Below, in pieces: positions 1 to 6,576 of a DNA stretch of 7,255 nucleotides. The stretch is from contig JAKQGT010000255.1 of NCBI GenBank assembly GCA_029556005.1, forward strand, positions 1 through 7,255. The letters run 5' to 3'. The position numbers were made by a program, and so were the translations under genes. The notes beneath the pieces were generated by a model, which worked only from the letters and a program-made list of their open reading frames with translations, was not told the DNA's origin and ran no database searches. The DNA comes from Chlamydiota bacterium. Lineage in GTDB: Bacteria > Chlamydiota > Chlamydiia > Chlamydiales > Simkaniaceae. Every line of letters starts with the position of its first letter. The stretch's first letter is position 1.

Positions 1-930
1 ATCCTCCATATCGACCGCGATAAAGGACGTGTCGCTTTAGGCCTCAAACAAAAAGAGACCAATCCTTGGGAAGAAATTGAGCAAAAATACCCTCCAGGAA
101 CCCGTATCAGCGGGAAGATCGTCAATCTAGTTCCTTATGGAGCTTTCATTGAAATTGAACCTGGTATTGAAGGACTGATTCACGTTTCAGAAATGTCGTG
201 GATTAAGAACGTGACTGATCCTAGTGAAATTGTGACTAAAGGAGATGAACTTGAAGCGATCGTCCTTTCCGTTCAAAAAGAGGAAGGAAAAATCTCTTTA
301 GGGATTAAACAAACCGAGAAGAACCCTTGGGAAGATGTTGATCAGAAGTACCCTGTCGGGAGCACTGTTAAGGCTGAGATCCGTAACCTCACCAATTACG
401 GCGCCTTTGTAGAGCTTGAACCGGGCATTGATGGACTCATCCATATTTCCGACCTCAGCTGGATCAAAAAAGTTTCGCACCCTTCAGAGGTTCTCAATAA
501 AGGAGACATCGTTGAAGCAAGCATCCTATCTGTAGATCAGGAAAGTAAAAAAATTACCCTGGGCATTAAACAACTGAGTCGAAACCCTTGGGAGTCCATT
601 GAAAAAACACTTCCTATTGGCGAGATTGTCACAGGAGTCGTCACTAAAATTACAGCTTTTGGAGCTTTCATCCAACTTGAAAATGGCATTGAAGGACTTG
701 TCCATGTTACAGAATTATCAGATCAAGCCTTTGGAAAGGTCGAAGAGATTGTTTCTGTAGGTGACGAAGTCACAGCAAAAGTCATTAAACTCGATCCAGA
801 ACATAAAAAGATTTCTCTCTCGATTAAAGATTACTTAGTTGAGCAGAATCAAGAAAACCGCGATGATATCGTTGTTAAGAAGAAGAGAAAGAAAAAGGGT
901 GACGAAGACGAAGAAAAGAAAGAAGAGTAA
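1..930 (+). CDS. rpsA: 30S ribosomal protein S1, C-terminal part (5' end outside window)
   Basis: The reading frame is open from base 1 and stops at TAA 928-930, giving 309 residues of the C-terminal part; the true start lies upstream, and the ATG at 193 is internal (codon 65). It holds the end of one S1 (OB-fold) repeat (residues 1-20), then full repeats at about 31-103, 118-190 and 205-278. Each full repeat has the YGAF/FGAF strand and the [14 protein letters not shown] segment, and repeats are joined by NPWE linkers at residues 21, 108 and 195. In the family, S1 binds mRNA upstream of the start codon and helps load it on the 30S subunit; full-length proteins of about 550-580 residues carry up to six repeats. 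The tail (about 279-309) is a run of Lys/Arg followed by Glu/Asp, probably disordered. Identification is firm; which repeat numbers these are cannot be settled without the 5' end. Confidence 0.96.
   Translation: MLHIDRDKGRVALGLKQKETNPWEEIEQKYPPGTRISGKIVNLVPYGAFIEIEPGIEGLIHVSEMSWIKNVTDPSEIVTKGDELEAIVLSVQKEEGKISLGIKQTEKNPWEDVDQKYPVGSTVKAEIRNLTNYGAFVELEPGIDGLIHISDLSWIKKVSHPSEVLNKGDIVEASILSVDQESKKITLGIKQLSRNPWESIEKTLPIGEIVTGVVTKITAFGAFIQLENGIEGLVHVTELSDQAFGKVEEIVSVGDEVTAKVIKLDPEHKKISLSIKDYLVEQNQENRDDIVVKKKRKKKGDEDEEKKEE
91..831 (+). repeat. Three tandem S1-domain coding repeats, period 261 bp
   Basis: Three copies of an S1 motif follow each other with an 87-codon (261-bp) period: about 91-309, 352-570 and 613-831. 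The linkers show the period at DNA level, with a CCTTGGGA core recurring near 64, 325 and 586. The copies are clearly related in protein but well diverged in DNA, so this is old domain duplication typical of S1, not a recent tandem duplication. The third copy is the most divergent: it reads [15 protein letters not shown] where the first two have SEMSWIKNV and SDLSWIKKV. Confidence 0.85.
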
Positions 931-958
931 ACACTTTTTTACTTTTATTTGATGACGA

Positions 959-993
959 GACTAGAACCTAGGTAAACACCTTAGGTTTTAGTC
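959..993 (+). other. Stem-loop in the rpsA-nusA spacer
   Basis: The arms 959-972 (GACTAGAACCTAGG) and 980-993 (CTTAGGTTTTAGTC) pair over 14 bp, 12 Watson-Crick and two G-U wobbles (964/988 and 971/981), around a 7-nt loop TAAACAC. The base after the stem is ATATAAAACATT, so there is no U-tract for an intrinsic terminator on the + strand. On the - strand the flank is A-rich, so it is not a terminator there either. It sits between the rpsA stop (930) and the nusA start (1022). Possible roles are an RNA-processing or 3'-end-protecting hairpin for rpsA mRNA, or an attenuator or regulatory element ahead of nusA. The structure is visible; the role is inference. Confidence 0.6.
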
Positions 994-1013
994 ATATAAA
1001 ACATTAAACATGT

Positions 1014-1019
1014 AGAAGG
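1014..1019 (+). promoter_or_regulatory. Ribosome binding site of nusA (short spacing)
   Basis: AGAAGG lies only 2 nt before the ATG at 1022, closer than the usual 5-9 nt. The start is nevertheless kept, because the first residues encoded are the conserved NusA N-terminus and the next in-frame ATG (codon 39) would remove it. Translation may therefore be weak or may depend on the upstream leader. Confidence 0.5.
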
Positions 1020-1021
1020 CA

Positions 1022-2296
1022 ATGAATAAAGACTTAGTAGCTATTTTTGAGTACTTAGAGCGCGAAAAAGGGATCAAAAGAGAAACGATCATTAAAGCAA
1101 TCGAAGAATCCCTACAGGTTGCTGCACGTAAAAGCATGAAAGGGGTGGGACCTGTCAATGTTACCATCGATCCCAAAAGTGGCACCATTCAAGTCAAAGC
1201 TGAAAAAGAAGTCGTTGAGACCGTGACTTATCCTGAAGAAGAAATCACCCTTGAAGTCGCCCAAGAAATCGATCCTACAGCTGAACTTGGACAGTTTATT
1301 CAAGTGGAGATTTCTCCTGACGAATTTGGAAGAATTGCTGCCCAAACCGCGCGCCAAGTCATTTCACAAAAACTGCGGAGTGCAGAAAGGGATGTCATCT
1401 ATGAAGAATACCGTCATCGCATCCACGAACTCGTCTCTGGAACTGTTAAACGTGTCGTCAAAGGGGCAACACTGATTGTCGACCTAGGAAAAGTGGAGGC
1501 TATTCTCCCCGATCGCTTCTATCCTAAAACAGAAAAATACCATGTCGGAGACCGCATCCAAGCCCTCCTTTGGGAAGTGCGAGATACCGAAAACGGCGGT
1601 GCTGAAGTGGTTTTATCACGCAGCCATCCAGAAATGGTCGAAGAACTCTTCAAGCAAGAGGTCCCCGAACTCAATGATGAAACAGTGGGTATAAAAAAGA
1701 TTGTTCGTGAAGCAGGTTATCGGACCAAAATTGCCGTCTACTCCAATGACTCTAAAGTGGACCCTTTAGGAGCTTGTGTCGGTGTTCGAGGAACCCGTGT
1801 AAAGAACATTATTCGAGAGCTCAATAACGAAAAGATCGATATTGTCATTTTTACTGAAGACAAAGTCCAACTTCTGCAAAGTCTCCTCCATCCCATTGAG
1901 CCTAAAAAACTCAATTTCGATAAAGAGAAAAAAACGATCTTTCTCGTTGTTGAGGATGAAGACTACCCCATAGTCATTGGGAAACGTGGAATGAATGCAC
2001 GACTCAATGCAGAGCTTGTGGGTGCAGAGCTTGACGTGAAAAAGCTATCTGAGTACCAATCAGAACTCAGTTTTGAACGTCAACAGATGCAACTGGAAGA
2101 GGGTCCCGAGCTTGATGTTGAAATCGATAAAATTGAAGGCATGAATCAATTCGTGATTGATACAGTTAAAGAAGCAGGGTATGATACCCCTAGAAAAATT
2201 CTCAATATCTCCTCAAAAGAGCTCTCAAAAGAGACGGGAATTAGCGTAGAAATGGCTGATGATCTCATGGAGAAATTGCGCAAAATAAGGACATAA
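1022..2296 (+). CDS. nusA: Transcription termination/antitermination factor NusA
   Basis: The protein has 424 residues. NusA binds RNA polymerase near the RNA exit channel and nascent RNA, modulating pausing, termination and antitermination in the cytoplasm. Domains in order: the RNA-polymerase-binding N-terminal domain (about 1-126, with the FGRIAAQTARQVISQKLR segment at 102-119), an S1 domain (about 137-201, followed by LSRSHPEMVEELF), KH1 (about 228-290, with the GVRG loop at 254-257) and KH2 (about 305-345, with GKRG at 320-323). The C-terminal region (about 365-424) has one helix-hairpin-helix-like repeat ending in ADDLMEKLRK. E. coli NusA (495 residues) carries two such acidic repeats, so this is a shorter form. 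It follows rpsA after a 91-nt spacer and precedes infB by 3 nt. No rimP gene lies in front of it, unlike the common bacterial order. I regard the assignment as certain. Confidence 0.97.
   Translation: MNKDLVAIFEYLEREKGIKRETIIKAIEESLQVAARKSMKGVGPVNVTIDPKSGTIQVKAEKEVVETVTYPEEEITLEVAQEIDPTAELGQFIQVEISPDEFGRIAAQTARQVISQKLRSAERDVIYEEYRHRIHELVSGTVKRVVKGATLIVDLGKVEAILPDRFYPKTEKYHVGDRIQALLWEVRDTENGGAEVVLSRSHPEMVEELFKQEVPELNDETVGIKKIVREAGYRTKIAVYSNDSKVDPLGACVGVRGTRVKNIIRELNNEKIDIVIFTEDKVQLLQSLLHPIEPKKLNFDKEKKTIFLVVEDEDYPIVIGKRGMNARLNAELVGAELDVKKLSEYQSELSFERQQMQLEEGPELDVEIDKIEGMNQFVIDTVKEAGYDTPRKILNISSKELSKETGISVEMADDLMEKLRKIRT
2286..2291 (+). promoter_or_regulatory. Ribosome binding site that decides the infB TTG start
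   Basis: TAAGGA overlaps the last codons of nusA and stands 8 nt before the TTG at 2300. No in-frame ATG occurs until codon 210, inside the IF2 N-terminal fold, so this site together with the conserved [12 protein letters not shown] start supports TTG as the real initiation codon. Confidence 0.75.
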
Positions 2297-2299
2297 ATT

Positions 2300-4648
2300 T
2301 TGGCAAAAAACTTAAAGCTAAAAGTTAAAAATGCCCAACTTGCTGCTGCTCTTAAACAAAACAAAGAAAAGAATGAAGAGAAAGCTGCACCCAAGAAAAA
2401 GGCTCCCCCTAAAGCGCCTCCACCAAAGGAAGTCGCTCCAGTAGAAAAGGAAACACCTCCTGTAAATGCTGCTCCTCAACAAACAGCGCCCAGTCCCTCT
2501 ATCCCTAAAGAGAAACCGAAAGAATCTCCTCCCCTTAAACCCAAAACGCCTCCGCAGCAGCACAAAGCCAAACTCGGACCTGTTCCCAAGTCTAAAACAA
2601 TCGAACCTCCTAAAGAAGAGAAGGCAAAACCGCAGTCAGAATCTTTTGAAGATCTCAAAAAACGGGAAAAAGATAAAAAGCCTCCAGTCGAACCAGAAAA
2701 AGAAGAGGGTTTTAAAGCGAGTTTTGGCCGCACTTCGCGCGATTTACGTAAAAAGCAAGACTCCCGATTTGATGCCCGAGACCGCCAAGGTCTGCGCGTA
2801 GGGGAAGAGCGTACATGGAGACGGCGACGCCCTCGCTATAAAGCACCCAAAGATCAAACTGAAGTGATCCGTCCCAAGGAACTTTCCGTACGGATTCCGA
2901 TCTCCGTCAAAGATTTAGCCCAAGCCATGAAACTCAAAGCCTCCGAGCTCATTGCCAAGCTTTTCATGCAAGGGATTGCCATCACCATTAACGACTATCT
3001 TGATGATGAAACTACCATCCAACTTTTAGGCCATGAATTTCAATGTGAAATCACAATCGACACCAGTGAAGAAGAGCGCTTACGGATTACCGACAAAACC
3101 ATTCAGGAAGAGATCGCTGAAACCGACCCCAGTAAACTGGAGCTGCGTGCACCTGTGATCGCCTTTATGGGTCATGTGGACCATGGGAAAACAAGCTTAA
3201 TCGACGTCATTCGCAAAAGCAATATCGCCGGTGGAGAAGCCGGAGCCATTACTCAGCATATCGGGGCTTTTAAGTGTCACCGCGAACAGGGGGATATCAC
3301 CATTCTGGATACTCCTGGTCACGAAGCCTTCACCCTCATGCGTCAAAGGGGAACCGCCTTAACCGATGTGGTTGTTCTCGTCGTTGCAGGAGATGAAGGA
3401 ATTATGCCTCAAACTGAGGAAGCGATTAACTTAGCAAAAGAAGCACAAATTCCTCTTGTTGTTGCGATCAATAAATGCGACAAACGGGGTTTTGATATGG
3501 AAAATGTCCATCGCCAACTAGCCGACCGCGAACTCCTTCCTGAAGCTTGGGGAGGAAGTGTGATTACTGTAAAGTGTTCTGCAACATCTGGTGAAGGGAT
3601 TCCTCAACTCCTAGAAATGCTCGCCCTCCAGTCAGAAATGCAAGAGCTTAAAGCCAATCCCGATAGCCGGGCAAGAGGAACCGTTTTGGAATCCGAGCTT
3701 CATAAAGGCTTTGGACCTGTAGCAACCGTCCTTGTTCAAAATGGAACTTTACGCCTTGGAGATGCCATTGTTTTTGAAGATATTTATGCGCGCGTTAAAA
3801 CGATGCACGATGAACATGGAAAAGCGGTGAGTTTCGCTGGTCCTTCAACACCTGTTAAACTGACAGGAATGTCTGGAGTTCCTGAAGCAGGATGTGAATT
3901 TATCGTCGTTGAAAATGAGAAACTGGCGCGCAAACTGACGGAAGAAAGAACCTCGGGAGCTAAACGTGCTTCCCTCCAACGTGGACGTGGCGAACTCGAA
4001 AGCATCATGTCTCGCCAACAAGAACTTTCTGAAAAGAAAGTGGTTAACTTAATTCTACGTGCCGACGTTCAAGGTTCTGTAGAAGCGATCCGTAACTCTC
4101 TCCTTGCGATTAAAACCAAGAAAGTCGAACTCAATTTTGTCTCTGAAGCCGTTGGAGAAATCTCAGAATCCGATGTTGAGCTTGCAGCAGCCTCTAATGC
4201 TGTGATTATTGGATTCCATACACAAGTAGAAAGTCATGCTGAAAATCTCATCAAAGAGAAAAAAGTCATCGTAAAAAAACGGGATATTATCTACCAAATT
4301 ATCGATGACGTCAAAGCGATCATGCAAGCCTCATTGGATAAAGTCCGTCAAGAGTCTGAAAGTGGGACTGCAGAGATCAAACAAACCTTTAAAGCCTCTC
4401 AGCTGGGAACGATTGCAGGATGTATGGTTACAGATGGGATTATCAAACGTCAGCAACACGCCAAGTTGATCCGTAATGGAGAAGTGATTTGGAAAGGGAA
4501 TATTGCCTCTCTTAAACGTGTTAAAGACGACGTGAAAGAAGTGAGCAAAGGGTTAGAATGTGGAATCCTTTTAGAACGCTTTAGCGATTACCAAGAAGGG
4601 GATCTCATTAAGACCTTTGAAATCACCTACATCCAACAAGAATTATGA
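2300..4648 (+). CDS. infB: Translation initiation factor IF-2
   Basis: This 782-residue GTPase delivers initiator fMet-tRNA to the 30S complex and drives 50S joining. The start is TTG. Residues 1-20 form a basic segment ([18 protein letters not shown]) like that of chlamydial IF2. Residues about 21-190 are a low-complexity Lys/Pro/Glu/Ala stretch ending in an Arg-rich patch ([11 protein letters not shown], 171-181). An IF2N fold follows (about 195-255). The GTPase domain shows G1 GHVDHGKT (291-298), the switch I Thr in [10 protein letters not shown] (314-323), G3 DTPGH (337-341), G4 NKCD (391-394) and G5 SAT (427-429). Domain II spans about 457-545, domain III (C1) about 575-670 with [10 protein letters not shown], and the fMet-tRNA-binding C2 domain about 690-782 with [15 protein letters not shown]. 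All catalytic elements are intact, including His341 of DTPGH. The stop overlaps the rbfA start (ATGA). The assignment is certain. Confidence 0.98.
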   Translation: MAKNLKLKVKNAQLAAALKQNKEKNEEKAAPKKKAPPKAPPPKEVAPVEKETPPVNAAPQQTAPSPSIPKEKPKESPPLKPKTPPQQHKAKLGPVPKSKTIEPPKEEKAKPQSESFEDLKKREKDKKPPVEPEKEEGFKASFGRTSRDLRKKQDSRFDARDRQGLRVGEERTWRRRRPRYKAPKDQTEVIRPKELSVRIPISVKDLAQAMKLKASELIAKLFMQGIAITINDYLDDETTIQLLGHEFQCEITIDTSEEERLRITDKTIQEEIAETDPSKLELRAPVIAFMGHVDHGKTSLIDVIRKSNIAGGEAGAITQHIGAFKCHREQGDITILDTPGHEAFTLMRQRGTALTDVVVLVVAGDEGIMPQTEEAINLAKEAQIPLVVAINKCDKRGFDMENVHRQLADRELLPEAWGGSVITVKCSATSGEGIPQLLEMLALQSEMQELKANPDSRARGTVLESELHKGFGPVATVLVQNGTLRLGDAIVFEDIYARVKTMHDEHGKAVSFAGPSTPVKLTGMSGVPEAGCEFIVVENEKLARKLTEERTSGAKRASLQRGRGELESIMSRQQELSEKKVVNLILRADVQGSVEAIRNSLLAIKTKKVELNFVSEAVGEISESDVELAAASNAVIIGFHTQVESHAENLIKEKKVIVKKRDIIYQIIDDVKAIMQASLDKVRQESESGTAEIKQTFKASQLGTIAGCMVTDGIIKRQQHAKLIRNGEVIWKGNIASLKRVKDDVKEVSKGLECGILLERFSDYQEGDLIKTFEITYIQQEL

Positions 4649-5013
4649 CCAAACGCACCAAACGTTTAAACTCTCTTCTTAAGGAAGTCATTAGTGAAGT
4701 GATTCGCAATGATGTCCGCAATCCCCATGTATCTGAATTTACAACTGTGACCGAGGTGGACATCACCAAAGACCTGCAACATGCCAAAGTCTACATCAGT
4801 GTCATCGGCACAGAACAAGAGCGTAAAAACACGATCGATGCCTTAGAATCTGCCGCAGGTTTTATCTCGGTAAATGCTTCCAAAAAAGTTGTCATGCGCC
4901 TCTTTCCTACCCTCACTTTCCGCTTGGATACTTCTGTCGATAAACAAATGAAAATCGACTCTCTCCTTAAAAAAATTCATCAAGAAGAGGAGTCTCGCGA
5001 AAAGCATGAATAA
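4645..5013 (+). CDS. rbfA: 30S ribosome-binding factor A
   Basis: A 122-residue protein of usual RbfA length. RbfA binds the 30S neck near the 5' helix of 16S rRNA and assists late maturation of the small subunit. The single type II KH-like fold is visible: helix 1 in [21 protein letters not shown] (interrupted basic helix, 7-27), strands [19 protein letters not shown] (35-53), the kinked helix carrying the AAG form of the family AxG element (70-72), and the last strand PTLTFRLD (88-95), followed by a charged tail. Its ATG overlaps the infB stop by 4 bp (ATGA), and there is no convincing Shine-Dalgarno before it, so translation is probably coupled to infB. The infB-rbfA-truB order is widespread in bacteria, which adds to confidence. 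Confidence 0.94.
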   Translation: MTKRTKRLNSLLKEVISEVIRNDVRNPHVSEFTTVTEVDITKDLQHAKVYISVIGTEQERKNTIDALESAAGFISVNASKKVVMRLFPTLTFRLDTSVDKQMKIDSLLKKIHQEEESREKHE

Positions 5014-5695
5014 TCCTAAGGGAGAAGGCATCCTCCTGGTTGACAAAGAAAAAGAGCGTACCGCCTTCTACCTTGTAAAGGTGCTGCGCAAACTGACGGG
5101 AATCAAAAAAATTGGCCATGCAGGGATCCTAGATCCCTTTGCCACGGGTGTTATGGTCATGCTGATTGGGCGTCCCTATACCAAGATGTCTGACAAATTT
5201 TTAAACGATGATAAAGAGTATCAGGCTACCTTAAAACTGGGCGTTGCTACAGATACTTTTGATTGTGACGGAACATTCACGGAAAGCAGCACTAAAGTCC
5301 CCTCCTTAAATGAGATAGAAGCTGTTCTTGAGGATTTTCAAGGATGCATTGAGCAAATCCCTCCCATGTTCTCAGCCAAAAAAATAGAGGGACAAAAACT
5401 CTATACTCTTGCTCGTCAAGGGATCGTGGTTGAACGCAAACCCATTCAAATACATGTTCATATAGAACTTCTCGATTACACCTATCCTGAGCTAAAAATG
5501 CGTGTTGCCTGCTCTAAAGGAACTTATGTCCGAAGCTTAGCCCACGATATTGGCATAAAATTAGGGTGTTATGCCCATCTGACTGCCCTTCAAAGAACCC
5601 GTAGTGGTAGTTTTTGCCTCAAAGATTGCGTTGACGCAAAATCCCTATCTGACCCATCCTTTTTGTATATGCCCTACCTAAGGAAGCAGATATGA
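5006..5695 (+). CDS. truB: tRNA pseudouridine(55) synthase TruB, short form
   Basis: The enzyme converts U55 in the T-loop of tRNAs to pseudouridine. The catalytic motif is GHAGILDPFATG (37-48) with the nucleophile Asp43. Further family segments are IPPMFSAKKIEGQKLYTLARQG (split as IPPMFSAKK 118-126 and GQKLYTLARQG 129-139) and SKGTYVRSLAHDIG (170-183), with the conserved Arg176. At 229 residues it lacks the PUA-like C-terminal domain of E. coli TruB (314 residues), as I recall for chlamydial TruB too. Motif I near the N-terminus, normally DKPxGxTS, reads DKEKERTA (13-20), an odd loss of Pro and Gly. The ATG overlaps rbfA by 8 bp; an AGAGGAG stretch lies 13 nt upstream (4986-4992), a long spacing, but no other in-frame start is available. 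The stop overlaps ribF (ATGA). Identity is secure; activity depends on whether motif I tolerates the change. Confidence 0.94.
   Translation: MNNPKGEGILLVDKEKERTAFYLVKVLRKLTGIKKIGHAGILDPFATGVMVMLIGRPYTKMSDKFLNDDKEYQATLKLGVATDTFDCDGTFTESSTKVPSLNEIEAVLEDFQGCIEQIPPMFSAKKIEGQKLYTLARQGIVVERKPIQIHVHIELLDYTYPELKMRVACSKGTYVRSLAHDIGIKLGCYAHLTALQRTRSGSFCLKDCVDAKSLSDPSFLYMPYLRKQI
5680..5686 (+). promoter_or_regulatory. Ribosome binding site of ribF inside truB
   Basis: AAGGAAG in the last codons of truB has its AAGGA core 7 nt before the ribF ATG at 5692, a good spacing. It shows that ribF has its own initiation signal in addition to the ATGA stop-start overlap with truB. Confidence 0.65.
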
Positions 5696-6576
5696 AGATC
5701 GTGACCCATCTTGATCAAATTCCTAAAATAGAAGGATCTATAGCCCTTACAATTGGCGTTTACGATGGAGTCCATATCGGGCATCAGCACCTCTTTAAAG
5801 AGATGCAAAAACACACACGCAAAGAGGGAACACGTGTCATCCTGACGTTCTCTGATCACCCCACAACGCTCTTTACTCCAGACAAACCCACCCCCCTTAT
5901 CCTCTCTCTGGAGCATCGCCTCCATCTTCTAAAAACCTTTGATTTTGATTTAGCTATCGTCCTTCCCTTTAATCAAAAGCTTGCTGCACTCTCCTATGAC
6001 ACCTTCTTACAAAACCTTCATACCAAACTCCCCTTCACCCATCTTGTTTTAGGAAGTGATGCCCGGTTGGGAAAAGACCGTGCCGGCACCCCTGAAGCGA
6101 TTAGAGAACTTGGGAAAATCTTAAAATTCAGCGCAGAATACCTTCCCAAAGAAACCTATCACAAAGAACCCATCTCGAGTGGACGCATCCGCAAGTGCTT
6201 AATGCAAGGGGACCTGAAAAAAGTCAAAAAAATGCTCGGCCGTCCTTATGCCCTCCGTGTCCCTTTTAAGCAGCCTATACGGGAAAATGAGATTCAATAC
6301 CGATTGGATTACAATCTAGACGATCTCTGCATTCTCCCTTCTGCTGTTTATGCTGTGGATATTGGTAAAATTCCTGCCATTGCCTTTTATCGGAGTATGG
6401 AAGAGGTGACCGGACATACAAGACTTTTCTTAACCCTCTACTTTGAACAAAAACTCCCAGAAACCTCTCATCTCACCCTCAATTTTATCTCCTATTTACA
6501 CAACGAGCTCGATCCCGAACTCCAAGAACCCACAACCCTTTTAGAAAACCTCAACCCCCAACTCCATTTATCATGA
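5692..6576 (+). CDS. ribF: RibF-family FAD synthetase with degenerate riboflavin-kinase domain
   Basis: Bacterial RibF normally has two activities: a C-terminal flavokinase makes FMN from riboflavin, and an N-terminal adenylyltransferase makes FAD from FMN. The N-terminal half here is clear: GVYDGVHIGHQHL (22-34) with the HIGH nucleotidyltransferase signature, LTFSDHP (51-57), GSDARLGKDRAG (121-132, usually GxDFxFGxxRxG) and ISSGRIRKCL (161-170), then LGRPY (182-186). The C-terminal half (187-294) is recognisable only by LPSAVYAVDIG (215-225). The usual HGxxxGRxLGFPTAN block is replaced by unrelated sequence (about 190-208), and the strand that normally carries the catalytic Glu reads HTRLFLTLYF (242-251). 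The total of 294 residues is slightly short for the family (about 305-340). It overlaps truB and ychF by 4 bp each. The FAD-synthetase function is likely; flavokinase activity is doubtful. The gene name follows family and position. Confidence 0.9.
   Translation: MKIVTHLDQIPKIEGSIALTIGVYDGVHIGHQHLFKEMQKHTRKEGTRVILTFSDHPTTLFTPDKPTPLILSLEHRLHLLKTFDFDLAIVLPFNQKLAALSYDTFLQNLHTKLPFTHLVLGSDARLGKDRAGTPEAIRELGKILKFSAEYLPKETYHKEPISSGRIRKCLMQGDLKKVKKMLGRPYALRVPFKQPIRENEIQYRLDYNLDDLCILPSAVYAVDIGKIPAIAFYRSMEEVTGHTRLFLTLYFEQKLPETSHLTLNFISYLHNELDPELQEPTTLLENLNPQLHLS

Noticed and set aside
193..195. ATG at 193 as the start of a separate 245-residue S1-like protein
   Set aside because: The frame is open back to base 1 and encodes half an S1 repeat upstream of this Met, so it is internal to rpsA.
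949..1000. Possible nusA promoter: TATAAA at 995-1000, or TTTACT (938-943) with TAGAAC (962-967)
   Set aside because: TATAAA is a fair -10, but no -35-like hexamer lies 16-18 nt upstream. The alternative pair matches consensus only 4/6 in each box with an 18-nt spacer. In AT-rich spacer DNA such matches are expected by chance.
959..1000. Intrinsic terminator after rpsA
   Set aside because: The stem is good but is followed by ATATAAAACATT, not a T-run, and its reverse-strand flank is A-rich. It is kept as a stem-loop only.
988..1357. Antisense open frames opposite the start of nusA (988-1188 and 1112-1357)
   Set aside because: They are shadows of a strongly supported conserved gene; the translations show no domain.
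2318..2801. Overlapping open frames on both strands within the infB linker (+ 2466-2801, - 2318-2563, - 2476-2733)
   Set aside because: They arise from the Lys/Pro-biased composition of the true infB frame, encode Arg/Leu/Ser/Phe-rich low-complexity sequence without known motifs, and have no convincing start signals.
5692..6576. C/T-rich coding strand in ribF and ychF versus A/G-rich rpsA, nusA and infB as a sign of horizontal transfer
   Set aside because: The shift is visible by eye, but it can be explained by amino-acid content (Lys/Glu-rich versus Leu/Pro/Thr-rich proteins) and the genes sit in an order known from Chlamydiae.
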